From SURF-21 sp964462595 (GTDB lineage Bacteria; Actinomycetota; Geothermincolia; Geothermincolales; RBG-13-55-18), in the NCBI GenBank assembly GCA_964462595.1, contig CAYWXM010000039.1:1-64000 (forward strand): a DNA stretch of 64,000 nt, in the 5' to 3' direction. Below the pieces are notes generated by a model that saw nothing but the letters and a program-made list of their open reading frames with translations, was not told the origin of the DNA and ran no database searches. A program made the position numbers and the translations under genes. Positions 34,692-43,786 of this stretch are shown here, in pieces. The number at the start of each line of letters is the position of its first letter. The stretch's first letter is position 1.

Positions 34692-35339
34692 TTGGAGGTA
34701 AGGAAAGACTTTCACGAGCAGCTCGATGAGCTCTACGCGGAGACGCTGCGCATGGGCAGCGACCTGTTGGAGACCATCGAGAAGACGAGGCTATGCTTCG
34801 TCAACCTCGACCGGGAGCTGGCGGACGAGATCATCCCCGGCGACGACGTCTTCGACGCCTATATCGACCGCATCGAGGAGGGCGGACTTGAGCTGATGGC
34901 CCGCCAGGCCCCGGTGGCCGTGGACCTGCGCATGATCATCGTCATCATGCGCATGGCCCAGCATTTCGAGCGCATGGCAGACCTGTGCGAGGACATCGCC
35001 ACCGCCGTGAAGCATATCCCGGCGGATTATCTCAGCGCCTGGATACGCGAGGCCATAGACGAAATGGCCCGCCGCGCCATGCGGCTGGTGGAACGCTCCA
35101 TCGAATGCTTCAAGGAACGCAACGTGGAGATGGCCCTGGAGCTGGACGAACTTGACGACGCCGTGGACAAGCTCAACCGCAAGTTCTTCAAAGAGTTCGA
35201 CAGCGGGCGCGAGGAGGACCTGGAGATAGCCGTGCGGGTGGTGATGGTGGCCAGGTTCTTCGAGCGTATTGCGGACCACGCCGTGGATATCGGCGAGCAC
35301 GTGCGCTTCATGGTGGAGGGCACCATCTCCCCCTCGTGA
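34692..35339 (+). CDS. phoU: Phosphate signalling protein PhoU (set 2, intact)
   Basis: A 215-residue PhoU with two tandem three-helix bundles. The metal-binding/helical motifs ARQAPVAVDLRMIIVIMRMA and VVMVARFFERIADHAVDIGE, one per bundle, are present. PhoU relays Pst transport status to PhoR so that the regulon is off when phosphate is plentiful. TTG at 34692 is used as start. Because the set-1 phoU is deleted, this copy must serve both transporters. Confidence 0.94.
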   Translation: MEVRKDFHEQLDELYAETLRMGSDLLETIEKTRLCFVNLDRELADEIIPGDDVFDAYIDRIEEGGLELMARQAPVAVDLRMIIVIMRMAQHFERMADLCEDIATAVKHIPADYLSAWIREAIDEMARRAMRLVERSIECFKERNVEMALELDELDDAVDKLNRKFFKEFDSGREEDLEIAVRVVMVARFFERIADHAVDIGEHVRFMVEGTISPS

Positions 35340-35482
35340 TGGGCCAGCGCCACGACCGGCCGATCCCATCCACCTGCAATTCGGGACTGGCGATACAGAA
35401 CAGGATGGCAGGGGTATCGTCGATGTCTTTACCCTTCACGTGGATGTTGGGATCGGTGTCTATAACCGGTCTCTTCCTCGAG

Positions 35483-36463
35483 TCAGGCCCCCTCCCTCGA
35501 GGCCTTCTCCAGCTCCTCCCGCGTCACCGTCTGGATACCCGGCCGGTGATACTGAATGGTGGCGGCGAGGACGGCGGCCTCGCTCGCCTCCATGACGCTC
35601 CTGCCCCGCAGGATCTCCGCGCACAGCACCGCCATCGCCTGGTCCCCGCACCCCGTGGCGTCGCTCACCCCGTACTCTCCGGCCTGGGTCACCGCGATAT
35701 GTTTTTCTTCCCCGCCGTCGAAAACGTAGGCTCCGTGCTCGCCGTGGGTCAGGACGACCGCGCCCGCCCCTTTCGCCATGAGGACGCGGGCGGCTTCGCG
35801 CGCTGAACCCATCCCCCGCACCTCGATACCAGTCAATATTTTCGCCTCGTGCTCGTTCGGTTTGAGCACGTGTATCCCCAGGCCGATGATCTCGCCGTAA
35901 TCCCTCGTTTCGCTTATCCCCCCGGGATCGACCATGACCTTCATGCCCGATGCGATCGCCTTGCTTACGGCGTAGACGGCTGTTTCGGCCGGTATTTCGA
36001 GGGTGAGCGCGAGTATGCGTGTGCCTCCGCCGGTTTCGAACAGCGATGCTGCGTCATCCACGTCCCGCGGACACAGGGCATCGTTGATCCCGGGGATGCT
36101 GTAGATGTGGTTCTCGCCGCTGCGGTTGACCGCTATGAGGGCGACGCCGGGATACTCTCCCGCGGCCTCGAAGTCCAGTACCTTTACGTTCCCTGTGTCC
36201 ACGCCGGCCTGCTGCAACGCCGATACCGGCACCCGCCACAGGCCGTAGGGGTCCCGCGAAGTCTTGCCGATCATGGCCACCTTACGTGGAGCCGCCAGGT
36301 GGGCCGCCATGCGCGCCAGGTTGCAGGATTTGCCCCCGGGCCCGATCAATATCCTGCCGCTGCGCGTCTGCTCGCCGCTGGCCAGGAGCCTGTCCACGCC
36401 CAGGGCCACTATGTCGGTGTTCAGGCCACCGATGACGACGATCCCGATATCCTCGCCGCTCAT
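35483..36463 (-). CDS. PfkB family carbohydrate kinase
   Basis: A ribokinase-fold sugar or nucleoside kinase of about 326 residues. IVVIGGLNTDIVALGVDRL opens the protein, the substrate lid GPGGKSCNLARMAAHLA follows, and the ATP/anion-hole motif near the C-terminus reads SDATGCGDQAMA with the catalytic aspartate. The residue before GCGD is unusual relative to the common TGAGD but conservative. GAGGAGG lies just upstream of the chosen ATG at 36463. The substrate cannot be told. It is a stand-alone gene convergent with the phosphate island. Confidence 0.88.
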   Translation of the reverse strand: MSGEDIGIVVIGGLNTDIVALGVDRLLASGEQTRSGRILIGPGGKSCNLARMAAHLAAPRKVAMIGKTSRDPYGLWRVPVSALQQAGVDTGNVKVLDFEAAGEYPGVALIAVNRSGENHIYSIPGINDALCPRDVDDAASLFETGGGTRILALTLEIPAETAVYAVSKAIASGMKVMVDPGGISETRDYGEIIGLGIHVLKPNEHEAKILTGIEVRGMGSAREAARVLMAKGAGAVVLTHGEHGAYVFDGGEEKHIAVTQAGEYGVSDATGCGDQAMAVLCAEILRGRSVMEASEAAVLAATIQYHRPGIQTVTREELEKASREGA

Positions 36464-36680
36464 CATCCCTCCTCGCGCGGGCGTTGCCGTGAGCACGGCC
36501 TCGAGCCTGGCCCGCCTTTTCCTATTCTGACCTCTATCGCGGGCAGGGACAACGGGCAGGAACCAGCCGCCGGTCCGGTTGAGCGGAGACAGGGGCGGCT
36601 ATATACTGTTAGAGGTCGAGACTCGGTCGCATCGAGGTGGAGGCAATTCTGAAAAAAACCAACCGCTCAAAGGAAGCATC

Positions 36681-37757
36681 ATGCCCGAGATAAACACTTG
36701 CTCGCAATGCGGCGTCCCATTGTACGTAACCAGCCAGCATGAATGGTTGAGCGACGGGGTCATCCAGTCCAGGAGCGAGACCAGGCACCGCCTGGTTTTC
36801 TTCGAGAGCGGTAACCTGGACCACCTCTTCGACGGGATCGCGGAGATGCTCGGGACACCCATCGAGCACATCGTCATCGACGCGTCGCGGCGATCCACCC
36901 GCGGTTACATGGAGAGGGTGATGCCGGATGACATAAAGGCCATGATCCGCTCGGGCGACATCGACCTCAACCTGGTCTTCGATTCCACCTTTCTTATCTG
37001 GCGGGCCATGGGATACGGCAGGCTTACCCTGGATTGCGTACGCTACGAGCGGGACGAGGGCGATTTCATCACCGTGCTCGCCGAGAGGCCATACTCCGTC
37101 CCCCTTTCCGTGGGCAACTTCGCAGGTTCGATAGAGGCGCTGACAGGATTGGAGCCGGGCATCGAGTACGAAGAGACGACACCGGGCGTTTACAGGATAA
37201 CCATCGTCGAGGCCGAGAACCCCTCGGAGCTCAGGGAGAGGCTGCGATGGAGGGGTTACGACCTTGAGTACAAACGGGGAGATATAGAGTTCGAGAGGTG
37301 TCCCGGCTGCGCTGCGCCGCTGGCTTTGGGCGATTTCCATTGGGACCAGGCGAACGGCTCCATCAGGAACACGGTCACCGGTCGCAGGATGGTGATAACC
37401 GGCCCCTCCATGATCGACCCCATATTCGAAGAGCTGGAGGCGGAGCTGGGAGAGACCATACCGAGCGTGATGGTGGAGGCCCAGAGGCGCTTCGTGCGCT
37501 CCGCTTTTTTCTCTGTAATGGAGGTTGAAAGCGCGGAGGATATGCGCATACAGATGGCCCTCAGGGGACTTGGCAATATAAGGGAACTGAGGATCGGGAG
37601 GCATGGGGTGAGTTTGAGAATGGAAAACGCCGCCCTGCCCCTTTTAAGCGTGGGGTCCACCCAGGGGCTTTTCGAGAAGGTATTCGACAAGAGCAGCATA
37701 GTCGAGTGGGAGATCTTCGCGGACGGAGACCTCGAAGTCGAGGTCCGCGCCCGCTGA
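36681..37757 (+). CDS. Protein with two copies of a zinc-ribbon plus alpha/beta module, function unknown
   Basis: A 358-residue soluble protein I cannot assign. It contains two related halves. Each starts with a CxxC (CSQCGVPL at residue 7; CPGCAAPL near 212), continues with a GxIxSxxTxRR-like strand turn (GVIQSRSETRHRLV; GSIRNTVTGRRMVI), then a helix (LDHLFDGIAEMLG; IDPIFEELEAELG) and a basic VIDASRR/MVEAQRRFVR segment. The cysteine pairs may form a single shared zinc site. AAAGGA precedes the ATG by six bases. Neither neighbour suggests a pathway. Confidence 0.75.
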   Translation: MPEINTCSQCGVPLYVTSQHEWLSDGVIQSRSETRHRLVFFESGNLDHLFDGIAEMLGTPIEHIVIDASRRSTRGYMERVMPDDIKAMIRSGDIDLNLVFDSTFLIWRAMGYGRLTLDCVRYERDEGDFITVLAERPYSVPLSVGNFAGSIEALTGLEPGIEYEETTPGVYRITIVEAENPSELRERLRWRGYDLEYKRGDIEFERCPGCAAPLALGDFHWDQANGSIRNTVTGRRMVITGPSMIDPIFEELEAELGETIPSVMVEAQRRFVRSAFFSVMEVESAEDMRIQMALRGLGNIRELRIGRHGVSLRMENAALPLLSVGSTQGLFEKVFDKSSIVEWEIFADGDLEVEVRAR

Positions 37758-37959
37758 TATTGGGGCGTGGCCCTCCGTGCCCAGTAAGGGAGGACGTATC
37801 CCGCCCTTCACGGCCATGCGGGTGCCGCATGAAGCCCGCAGGCGATCGGCAGGCTTCAAGGGCTGCAGGAGGGTAACGACCCCTGAAAAACGTGTTTCAC
37901 GCATGTGATAGAATCGCGGCATGGGAAGCCTGTCGTGATGATTCTCTGGAGGCGGTGCC

Positions 37960-39396
37960 ATGGTCAGGGTAAGGTTCGCCCCGTCGCCGACGGGAAAACT
38001 ACACCTGGGCTCGGCGAGAACGGCGCTCTTCAACTGGCTGTTCGCGCGGGGGCAGGGAGGCTCTATGGTGCTGCGCGTCGAGGATACCGACCCGACCCGT
38101 TCCAGCCGAGAACTCGAGGACTCTATCCTGGATGACCTGCGCTGGCTCGGCCTGGACTGGGACGAGGGGCCGGACGTGGGTGGGCCGCACGCTCCTTACC
38201 GCCAGAGCGAACGCGGGGAGATATACCGCGAGCATGCCCGGCGGTTGCTGGAAGCGGGCAAGGCATATCCGTGCTACTGCACCTTCGAGGAATTGCAGGA
38301 GAGCAAGAACAAGGCCCTGGCCGAAGGGCGAACTCCCGTTTACGATGGCAAATGCCGCGACCTGGCCCCGCAGGAGAGGCAGAAGCTCGAAGCGGAAGGG
38401 AGGCGGCCGGCTCTTCGCTTCCGTGTCCCGGCCGGAGAAGTGGCCTTCCAGGACCTGCTGCGCGGCTTTATCCGTTTCCCCCCCGGGTCGCTGGGAGATT
38501 TTATCATCGTGCGTTCGGATGGGACGGCCGGCTTCAACTTCTCCGTGGTGGTCGATGACACCACCATGGGCATAACGCACGTCATCCGCGGCGAGGACCA
38601 CCTTACCAATACCGCGCGCCACGTTATGCTTTTCGACGCCCTGGGCTACCCGGTGCCCATCTACCTTCACCATTCCTTGTTGCTGGGTCCGGACGGAGCC
38701 AAGATGAGCAAGCGCCACGGCGCCACGGGCGTGCGCGAATACCGGAAGATGGGATATCTCCCCCAGGCCCTCACCAACTACCTGTCCCTGCTCTCCTGGT
38801 CTCCGCCGGAGGGAAAAGAGGTCTTGAGCCTGGGCGAGTTGGCGCGCCTCTTCGACGTCGGCGATCTATCATCCAGCCCGGCCGTTTTCGACAAGGCCCG
38901 CCTCGACTGGCTCAACGGCAAGCACCTGCGAGGCATGTCCCCGGACGACCTGGCAGCGATGGCGGAGGCCTTCGCCCCGGGTTGGGCCGGCCACCCGCGT
39001 TTCTCCATCATGGTGGAATCGGTTCTCGATAACCTGGTGAACATGGCTGAGCTACCAGGCTACCTGGAGCCTTACGGGTCACCAAAGGTCCCGGATGAAG
39101 TATCGGCGGAGTGGCTGCGTGGGGATGTGGCGACGAGGGTTGTGAAAAAAGCTATAGAGGTCCTTGCGGGTTCACGCGATGAGAGCGTTAAAGATGCGGA
39201 CGACGTTATCGCGGAGATCAAGCGATATTACGCCGACAGGGACCTGAAACCCAGAGAGGTACTGATGCCGTTGCGGGTGGCGTTGACGGGCAGGGATAAA
39301 GGCCCGGCCTTGCATTATCTCCTGGCCGTGCTGGGGAGGCAGGAGTCCATCGATCGCCTGGAGCGGTCCCTGGAGAGAATGAGGTCGGAAAAATGA
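37960..39396 (+). CDS. gltX: Glutamyl-tRNA synthetase
   Basis: A 478-residue class I aminoacyl-tRNA synthetase. The HIGH-like motif is HLGSART and the KMSKS-like motif is KMSKRHG, as in bacterial GluRS. The CYCTFEELQESKNKALAEGR region and LRVEDTDPTRSS are characteristic. The C-terminal anticodon-binding helices fill the last 150 residues. It charges tRNA-Glu for translation and tetrapyrrole synthesis. The gene starts at ATG 37960, eight bases after GGAGG. Confidence 0.96.
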   Translation: MVRVRFAPSPTGKLHLGSARTALFNWLFARGQGGSMVLRVEDTDPTRSSRELEDSILDDLRWLGLDWDEGPDVGGPHAPYRQSERGEIYREHARRLLEAGKAYPCYCTFEELQESKNKALAEGRTPVYDGKCRDLAPQERQKLEAEGRRPALRFRVPAGEVAFQDLLRGFIRFPPGSLGDFIIVRSDGTAGFNFSVVVDDTTMGITHVIRGEDHLTNTARHVMLFDALGYPVPIYLHHSLLLGPDGAKMSKRHGATGVREYRKMGYLPQALTNYLSLLSWSPPEGKEVLSLGELARLFDVGDLSSSPAVFDKARLDWLNGKHLRGMSPDDLAAMAEAFAPGWAGHPRFSIMVESVLDNLVNMAELPGYLEPYGSPKVPDEVSAEWLRGDVATRVVKKAIEVLAGSRDESVKDADDVIAEIKRYYADRDLKPREVLMPLRVALTGRDKGPALHYLLAVLGRQESIDRLERSLERMRSEK

Positions 39397-39622
39397 GCCC
39401 GCTGTATGGAGGGTCGCGCAAGCAACGCACGGGAACGGTTTTATCGGGCCTGCGCTCGCGTTTCAGTTTCATACGCGGGAGTCGATGGCCGCATTACAGG
39501 TCACGCGGTTCCTGCCGCCATTGCGCCCGCACCGCCACTACGCCCTGGAAGGCGCAATGCCCCAGTTACCAGCTCGCCCGGCGCATATGGGTGAGAGAGG
39601 CATGAGGGTCGAGGGAGCGCCC

Positions 39623-39651
39623 TTAAAACTCGGCCTTGCTGCCGATATAAT
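39623..39651 (+). promoter_or_regulatory. Promoter of the cysE-cysS operon, TTAAAA-N17-TATAAT
   Basis: TATAAT at 39646-39651 is exact and TTAAAA at 39623-39628 is an acceptable minus 35 at 17 bases. Transcription would begin near 39658, about 25 bases before the cysE start. No T-box motif was seen in the preceding 280-base gap, which otherwise holds nothing recognisable. Confidence 0.65.
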
Positions 39652-39682
39652 TGTCTTTACGTGAGAGAGAGAAGGAGATATC

Positions 39683-40444
39683 TTGTTCGGGATCATGAAG
39701 CAGGACATAGAAGCGGTGCGGGACCGGGACCCCGCCGCCCGTAACACCCTGGAGATAATCCTGGCCTATCCCGGGCTGCATGCCCTGTGGATGCACCGCA
39801 TAGCCCATTTCCTCTGGAACAAGGGATTGCCCTTGATGCCGCGCCTTATCTCCCACATCAACCGCCTGATCACGGGGATCGAGATCCATCCCGGTGCGAA
39901 GATCGGCAAGGGAGTGTTCATCGACCACGGCATGGGTGTGGTAATCGGCGAGACCTCGGAGATCGGAGATTACGTAACCCTCTACCAGGGCGTGACCCTG
40001 GGGGGCACCGGAAAGGAGAAGGGCAAACGCCACCCGACCGTGGGCCGCAACGTGGTCATCGCCGCGGGCGCCAAGGTGCTCGGCCCCATAACCGTTGGGG
40101 ACAACTCCAAGGTGGGCGCGGGAGCGGTGGTCATCCGGGACGTACCTCCCCGCTGCACCGTGGTGGGCGTGCCCGGCAAGGTGGTCATGCAGGAGGGCGA
40201 GCCGGTGGTGGACCTGCATCACGAGCTCATCCCCGACCCCGTCATGGACCGCATAGAGGTCCTGGACGGCCTGATCAGGAAGCTGGAGGACCGCCTGCTG
40301 AATACCCAGCTCGAGCTGGAGATTGCCGAGGACAAGATGCGGCGCTCAGATGACGAGCTGCACCGGGTAGAGAGGTCCATCGAGCCGAAACAGGGCAATA
40401 AGCAGGGCAGGAGAGGCGACGAAGAGGGCGGAGGAACGCCGTGA
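39683..40444 (+). CDS. cysE: Serine O-acetyltransferase
   Basis: A 253-residue left-handed beta-helix acetyltransferase making O-acetylserine for cysteine synthesis. ALWMHRIAHFLW, the hexapeptide-repeat core from ITGIEIHPGAKIGKG, the catalytic histidines in FIDHGMGVVIGE and RHPTVGRNVVIAAGAKVLGP are present. It has a C-terminal coiled-coil-like extension of about 60 charged residues not needed for catalysis. Start is TTG 39683 with AGGAG six bases upstream. The stop overlaps the cysS start, linking cysteine synthesis to its use. Confidence 0.94.
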   Translation: MFGIMKQDIEAVRDRDPAARNTLEIILAYPGLHALWMHRIAHFLWNKGLPLMPRLISHINRLITGIEIHPGAKIGKGVFIDHGMGVVIGETSEIGDYVTLYQGVTLGGTGKEKGKRHPTVGRNVVIAAGAKVLGPITVGDNSKVGAGAVVIRDVPPRCTVVGVPGKVVMQEGEPVVDLHHELIPDPVMDRIEVLDGLIRKLEDRLLNTQLELEIAEDKMRRSDDELHRVERSIEPKQGNKQGRRGDEEGGGTP

Positions 40445-41940
40445 GCCTGACCGTCTACAATACCATAAGCCACCGCAAGGAGAAGTTCATCCCCCGCGAA
40501 GAGGGCAAGGTCTCCATGTACGTATGCGGCCCCACCGTCTATAACTATATCCACGTCGGCAACGGCAGGGCTTACCTGGTTTTCGACATCATACGGCGCT
40601 ATCTCTCCCATAAGGGGTATGAAGTACTTTACGTGCAGAACTTCACCGACGTGGACGACAAGATAATCAACCGCGCGAACGAGGAGGGCAAGGCGCCTGA
40701 GGAGATAGCGCGTTTCTACGAGAAGGCCTTCCTGGAGGACATGAAGGCCCTGAACGTTAAGCCCCCCGACATCGCCCCACGCGCCACCGAGACCATACCC
40801 CAGATGTTGGAGATCATCGAGGCGCTCGTGGACAAGGGCCATGCCTACGAAGTTGACGGCAACGTGTATTTCCACGTGGAGAGCTTCAGGGAATACGGCA
40901 AGCTGTCCGGCCGCTCGCTGGACGAGATGCGCGCCGGCGAGAGGGTGGAGGTGGACTCGCGCAAGTCTCACCCCATGGATTTCGCCCTGTGGAAGGCATC
41001 CAAGCCGGGAGAGCCGTCCTGGGATTCCCCTTGGGGTAAGGGACGCCCAGGCTGGCATATAGAGTGCTCGGCCATGTCCCTGCAGCACCTGGGCATGGGC
41101 TTCGATATCCATGGAGGCGGGCAGGATCTCGTCTTTCCCCACCACGAAAACGAGATAGCCCAGTCCGAGGCCTTCGCCGGGACGCAGCCCTTCGTGCGCT
41201 ACTGGCTGCACAACGGCTTCGTGAACATCCAGGAAGAGAAGATGTCCAAGTCGCTGGGCAACATCATCCTGGTAAGGGAGATACTCAAGCAGTATCCGGC
41301 GGACGCGGTAAGGCTGCTCGCGTTGCAGACCCACTACCGCAGCCCCATCGATTTCGGACCCGATGCCCTGGAGGAGGCGAGCAGAGCTTACGAGCGCCTG
41401 GAGAACTGCATTTTCGCCCTCGACGCTTTCCTCACCAGACCCGCCGCCAGGACGGCGCCTCAGCGTGCCCAGAGGGAAGTCGCGCTCTCCGATTCCTTTT
41501 TCGATTTCCAGCGGCGTTTCGAGGAGGCCATGGACGACGATTTCAACAGCGCCAAGGCACTGGGCGTCATCTTCGAGCTGGTGAAGGAGCTCAACACCTA
41601 TCTCGACGAACAGGAGCGCTTCCGCTCGCCGGCGGCTCCCATGGTCGCCAGCCTCGGCCGCGACACGCTGCTCAAATTGTGCAACATACTGGGCTTGTTC
41701 TCTCCTGGCGATTCCGAGGAGGAAAAGCGAGGGACCGCGGTCAGGGCGGAAAGCGGCACCGGGACGATGCCCTCGGCGGAAAGCCTGATCGAACTGCTGC
41801 TCGAGGTAAGGACCGTGGCCAGGAACAACAAGCAGTTCGAGACCGCGGATCTCATACGCGCCCGCCTGCGCGAACTCGGGATACGCGTTGACGATCTGCG
41901 CGAGGGGCAACGCTGGAAATATGTGGGACCCCCCGAATGA
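40441..41940 (+). CDS. cysS: Cysteinyl-tRNA synthetase
   Basis: A 499-residue class I synthetase. CGPTVYNYIHVGNGR carries the zinc cysteine and HIGH motif; later zinc ligands occur in WHIECSAM and VFPHHENEIAQSEA; KMSKSLGN is canonical. The 500-residue length is slightly long owing to a low-similarity insert near residue 430. GTG start overlaps the cysE stop by four bases. Confidence 0.96.
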   Translation: MSLTVYNTISHRKEKFIPREEGKVSMYVCGPTVYNYIHVGNGRAYLVFDIIRRYLSHKGYEVLYVQNFTDVDDKIINRANEEGKAPEEIARFYEKAFLEDMKALNVKPPDIAPRATETIPQMLEIIEALVDKGHAYEVDGNVYFHVESFREYGKLSGRSLDEMRAGERVEVDSRKSHPMDFALWKASKPGEPSWDSPWGKGRPGWHIECSAMSLQHLGMGFDIHGGGQDLVFPHHENEIAQSEAFAGTQPFVRYWLHNGFVNIQEEKMSKSLGNIILVREILKQYPADAVRLLALQTHYRSPIDFGPDALEEASRAYERLENCIFALDAFLTRPAARTAPQRAQREVALSDSFFDFQRRFEEAMDDDFNSAKALGVIFELVKELNTYLDEQERFRSPAAPMVASLGRDTLLKLCNILGLFSPGDSEEEKRGTAVRAESGTGTMPSAESLIELLLEVRTVARNNKQFETADLIRARLRELGIRVDDLREGQRWKYVGPPE

Positions 41941-42001
41941 CCCTCAGTATCACGGAAATTCTTGACCGCCGGACCATGACAGCGAGGAGGCTTGACGGGC
42001 T

Positions 42002-42742
42002 TTGAGATATGAACAGGTGGAAGGAAGGCGCGCCGTTCTGGAAGCCCTGCGCGGTGACCGGGCGGTGTACGAGCTGCTGCTGGCCGAGGGCATGCAGCCG
42101 GGCAGGGTGCTGGACGATATACAGGCGGCGGCGCGCAGCAGGCGCCTGGCGGTGAGTTTCCTGCCCCGCCGCGAGATAGAGCGTCTCGCCATATCCGACA
42201 CCCACCAGGGCGTCATCCTCAGGGTGGAGCCCTACCGCTACGCCAGTTTCAAGGCGGTTTACCGCGCCCTGGAGGATAAAGACGACCCCTTCGTGGTGTT
42301 GATGGACAGCGTCACCGACCCGCGCAACATGGGCAGCGTGGCCAGGACCTGCGAGGCGGCAGGCGTTGACGCCATGCTACTGCCGCGCAGCCGCTCCGCA
42401 CCGGTGACGCCGGCGGTGTTCCATTCCTCGTCCGGCGCGGTCGAAAACCTGGCCATCGCCACCGTCCCCAACCTGGTAAGCGTGATGAAGGAGCTGAAAG
42501 GACTGGGGATGTGGGTGGTGGGCGCGGATATACGCGCGGAGAAGACCTGCTTCGAGGCCGACCTCACCGGCCCGCTCGCCCTGGTCATGGGCTCGGAGGG
42601 GGAAGGGATGCATCGCCTGGCCCGCGAGACCTGCGACATCCTGGTGCACGTGCCCATGTTCGGGAAGGTATCGTCGCTCAACGTCTCCGTGGCTGCGGCG
42701 GTGATCATCTACGAGGCCCTGCGGCAGAGGAAGGGGTTATGA
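42002..42742 (+). CDS. rlmB: 23S rRNA 2'-O-ribose methyltransferase, TrmH/RlmB type
   Basis: A 246-residue SPOUT methyltransferase. An N-terminal substrate-binding domain (VEGRRAVLEALRG) precedes the trefoil-knot domain with VLMDSVTDPRNMGSVARTCE, ALVMGSEGEGM and VPMFGKVSSLNVSVAAAV, the SAM-binding knot. It is expected to methylate a 23S rRNA guanosine; closely related members act on tRNA. Start TTG 42002 is 11 bases after GGAGG. Overlaps the NYN gene by four bases. Confidence 0.9.
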   Translation: MRYEQVEGRRAVLEALRGDRAVYELLLAEGMQPGRVLDDIQAAARSRRLAVSFLPRREIERLAISDTHQGVILRVEPYRYASFKAVYRALEDKDDPFVVLMDSVTDPRNMGSVARTCEAAGVDAMLLPRSRSAPVTPAVFHSSSGAVENLAIATVPNLVSVMKELKGLGMWVVGADIRAEKTCFEADLTGPLALVMGSEGEGMHRLARETCDILVHVPMFGKVSSLNVSVAAAVIIYEALRQRKGL

Positions 42743-43248
42743 AAGCGCTTCTCGTAGACGCTTACAACCTCATCTACGCCCACCCGGAGCTCGCCCCCGC
42801 CATGCAGAGGGAACAGGAAGAGGCGCGCGAGGGGCTGATCAGGGAACTCTCACCCCTGTCTTCGCCCGACTATTTCGAGATGCTGGTGATCGTCTTCGAT
42901 GCCGCGGGGTCCATCCAGCCGGAACCGGTGCTGCGGGAAAGCGGGGGGATAACGGTGGTCTTCACCCGCAGGGGCCAGTCCGCCGACGATTTCATCGAGG
43001 GCCTGGCACGCCGCCTGCTCCCCGCGCACGAGGTGACGGTAGCCAGCTCCGACCGCACGCTCGTAGGCCTGGTGGGCGGATTCGGTGCCCGCACTGTTCC
43101 CGGGCCGTCCCTGCTGGAGTTGGCTAAAGAGGCGCAGCTCGCGACGAGGGAGGATATAAAGAGGATAGCCGGGAGCAGCCGCAATCCCCTGGAGGAACGG
43201 ATCGGCGAGGAGGTCCGCCGCCTCCTGGACGAGATGCGCTACACATAG
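42739..43248 (+). CDS. NYN-domain ribonuclease-like protein (YacP/Rae1 family)
   Basis: A 169-residue PIN-like NYN protein. KALLVDAYNLIYA gives the first acidic residue, VIVFDAAGS and SADDFIEGLARRL the others, and VASSDRTLVGLVGGFGA the fourth strand region. B. subtilis YacP (Rae1) cleaves mRNA in the ribosome A site; the same rlmB-yacP linkage is seen here. A 125-base repeat begins six bases after its stop. Confidence 0.9.
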   Translation: MKALLVDAYNLIYAHPELAPAMQREQEEAREGLIRELSPLSSPDYFEMLVIVFDAAGSIQPEPVLRESGGITVVFTRRGQSADDFIEGLARRLLPAHEVTVASSDRTLVGLVGGFGARTVPGPSLLELAKEAQLATREDIKRIAGSSRNPLEERIGEEVRRLLDEMRYT

Positions 43249-43254
43249 TAAAAA

Positions 43255-43379
43255 GGGTCAGGTCTTGTTTTTTGCATACCCCGGTATCTTTCGAGAAACA
43301 CCCCGAGATCATTACAGATAACCTGGCTTTTTCCGAGTAACGCGTACTCCGGTATGTAAAGAAAACAAGACCTGGCCCC
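43255..43379. repeat. R1 element, copy A (125 bp, terminal inverted repeats)
   Basis: The left end reads GGGTCAGGTCTTGTTTT and the right end, inverted, GGGGCCAGGTCTTGTTTT. Inside each end follows a CATACC..GGTA block. It begins six bases after the NYN gene stop. Two further copies of nearly identical length lie after mnmA and after the DUF35 gene. No coding capacity. Confidence 0.88.
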
Positions 43380-43579
43380 GACTTTGACCTTACCTTGCGG
43401 AGAGAAGACCGCAGCGCGTGCAGCCGACAGGCGGGTTGCTGATCGGGGCGCCAGTCATAGGTAATGAGAGTGGGATGCCAAGCCCCGGCTTTTCGCTCCC
43501 GCAGAGCAAGGCGCAGAGCGCTGGCCCCACCCTGCGGAGAAAAGATCGCGGCGTTGGTTTAATATAATAGGGATAGCGA

Positions 43580-43654
43580 GCCGGTGTAGCTCAATGGTAG
43601 AGCACCCGCCTTGTAAGCGGACGGTTGGAGGTTCGATTCCTCTCGCCGGCTCCA
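43580..43654 (+). tRNA. tRNA-Thr (anticodon TGT)
   Basis: A complete cloverleaf: seven-base acceptor stem GCCGGTG/CGCCGGC with one T-G pair, D arm AGCTCAATGGTAGAGC, anticodon stem CCCGC with loop CTTGTAA (anticodon TGT), T arm with GGTTCGATTCC, and an encoded CCA at 43652-43654. TATAAT at 43563-43568 lies at the right distance for its promoter. Confidence 0.95.
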
Positions 43655-43786
43655 TCTTTCGGCATATCCACCGGCATACGTTAAGACCCAGGCCGGCTTA
43701 CGCGGCCGCCTTCCTGATCCACCGCCATCAACGGGGCGGGTGAAAAACGGCCTGGAACGGCTGTTGATAAAAGGGAAACGGGAAGG

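Noticed and set aside
39397..39682. T-box leader before the cysE-cysS operon, or a small gene in the gap
   Set aside because: No T-box sequence, specifier loop or terminator pair was seen; short frames there are arginine- and serine-rich with no ribosome site or similarity.
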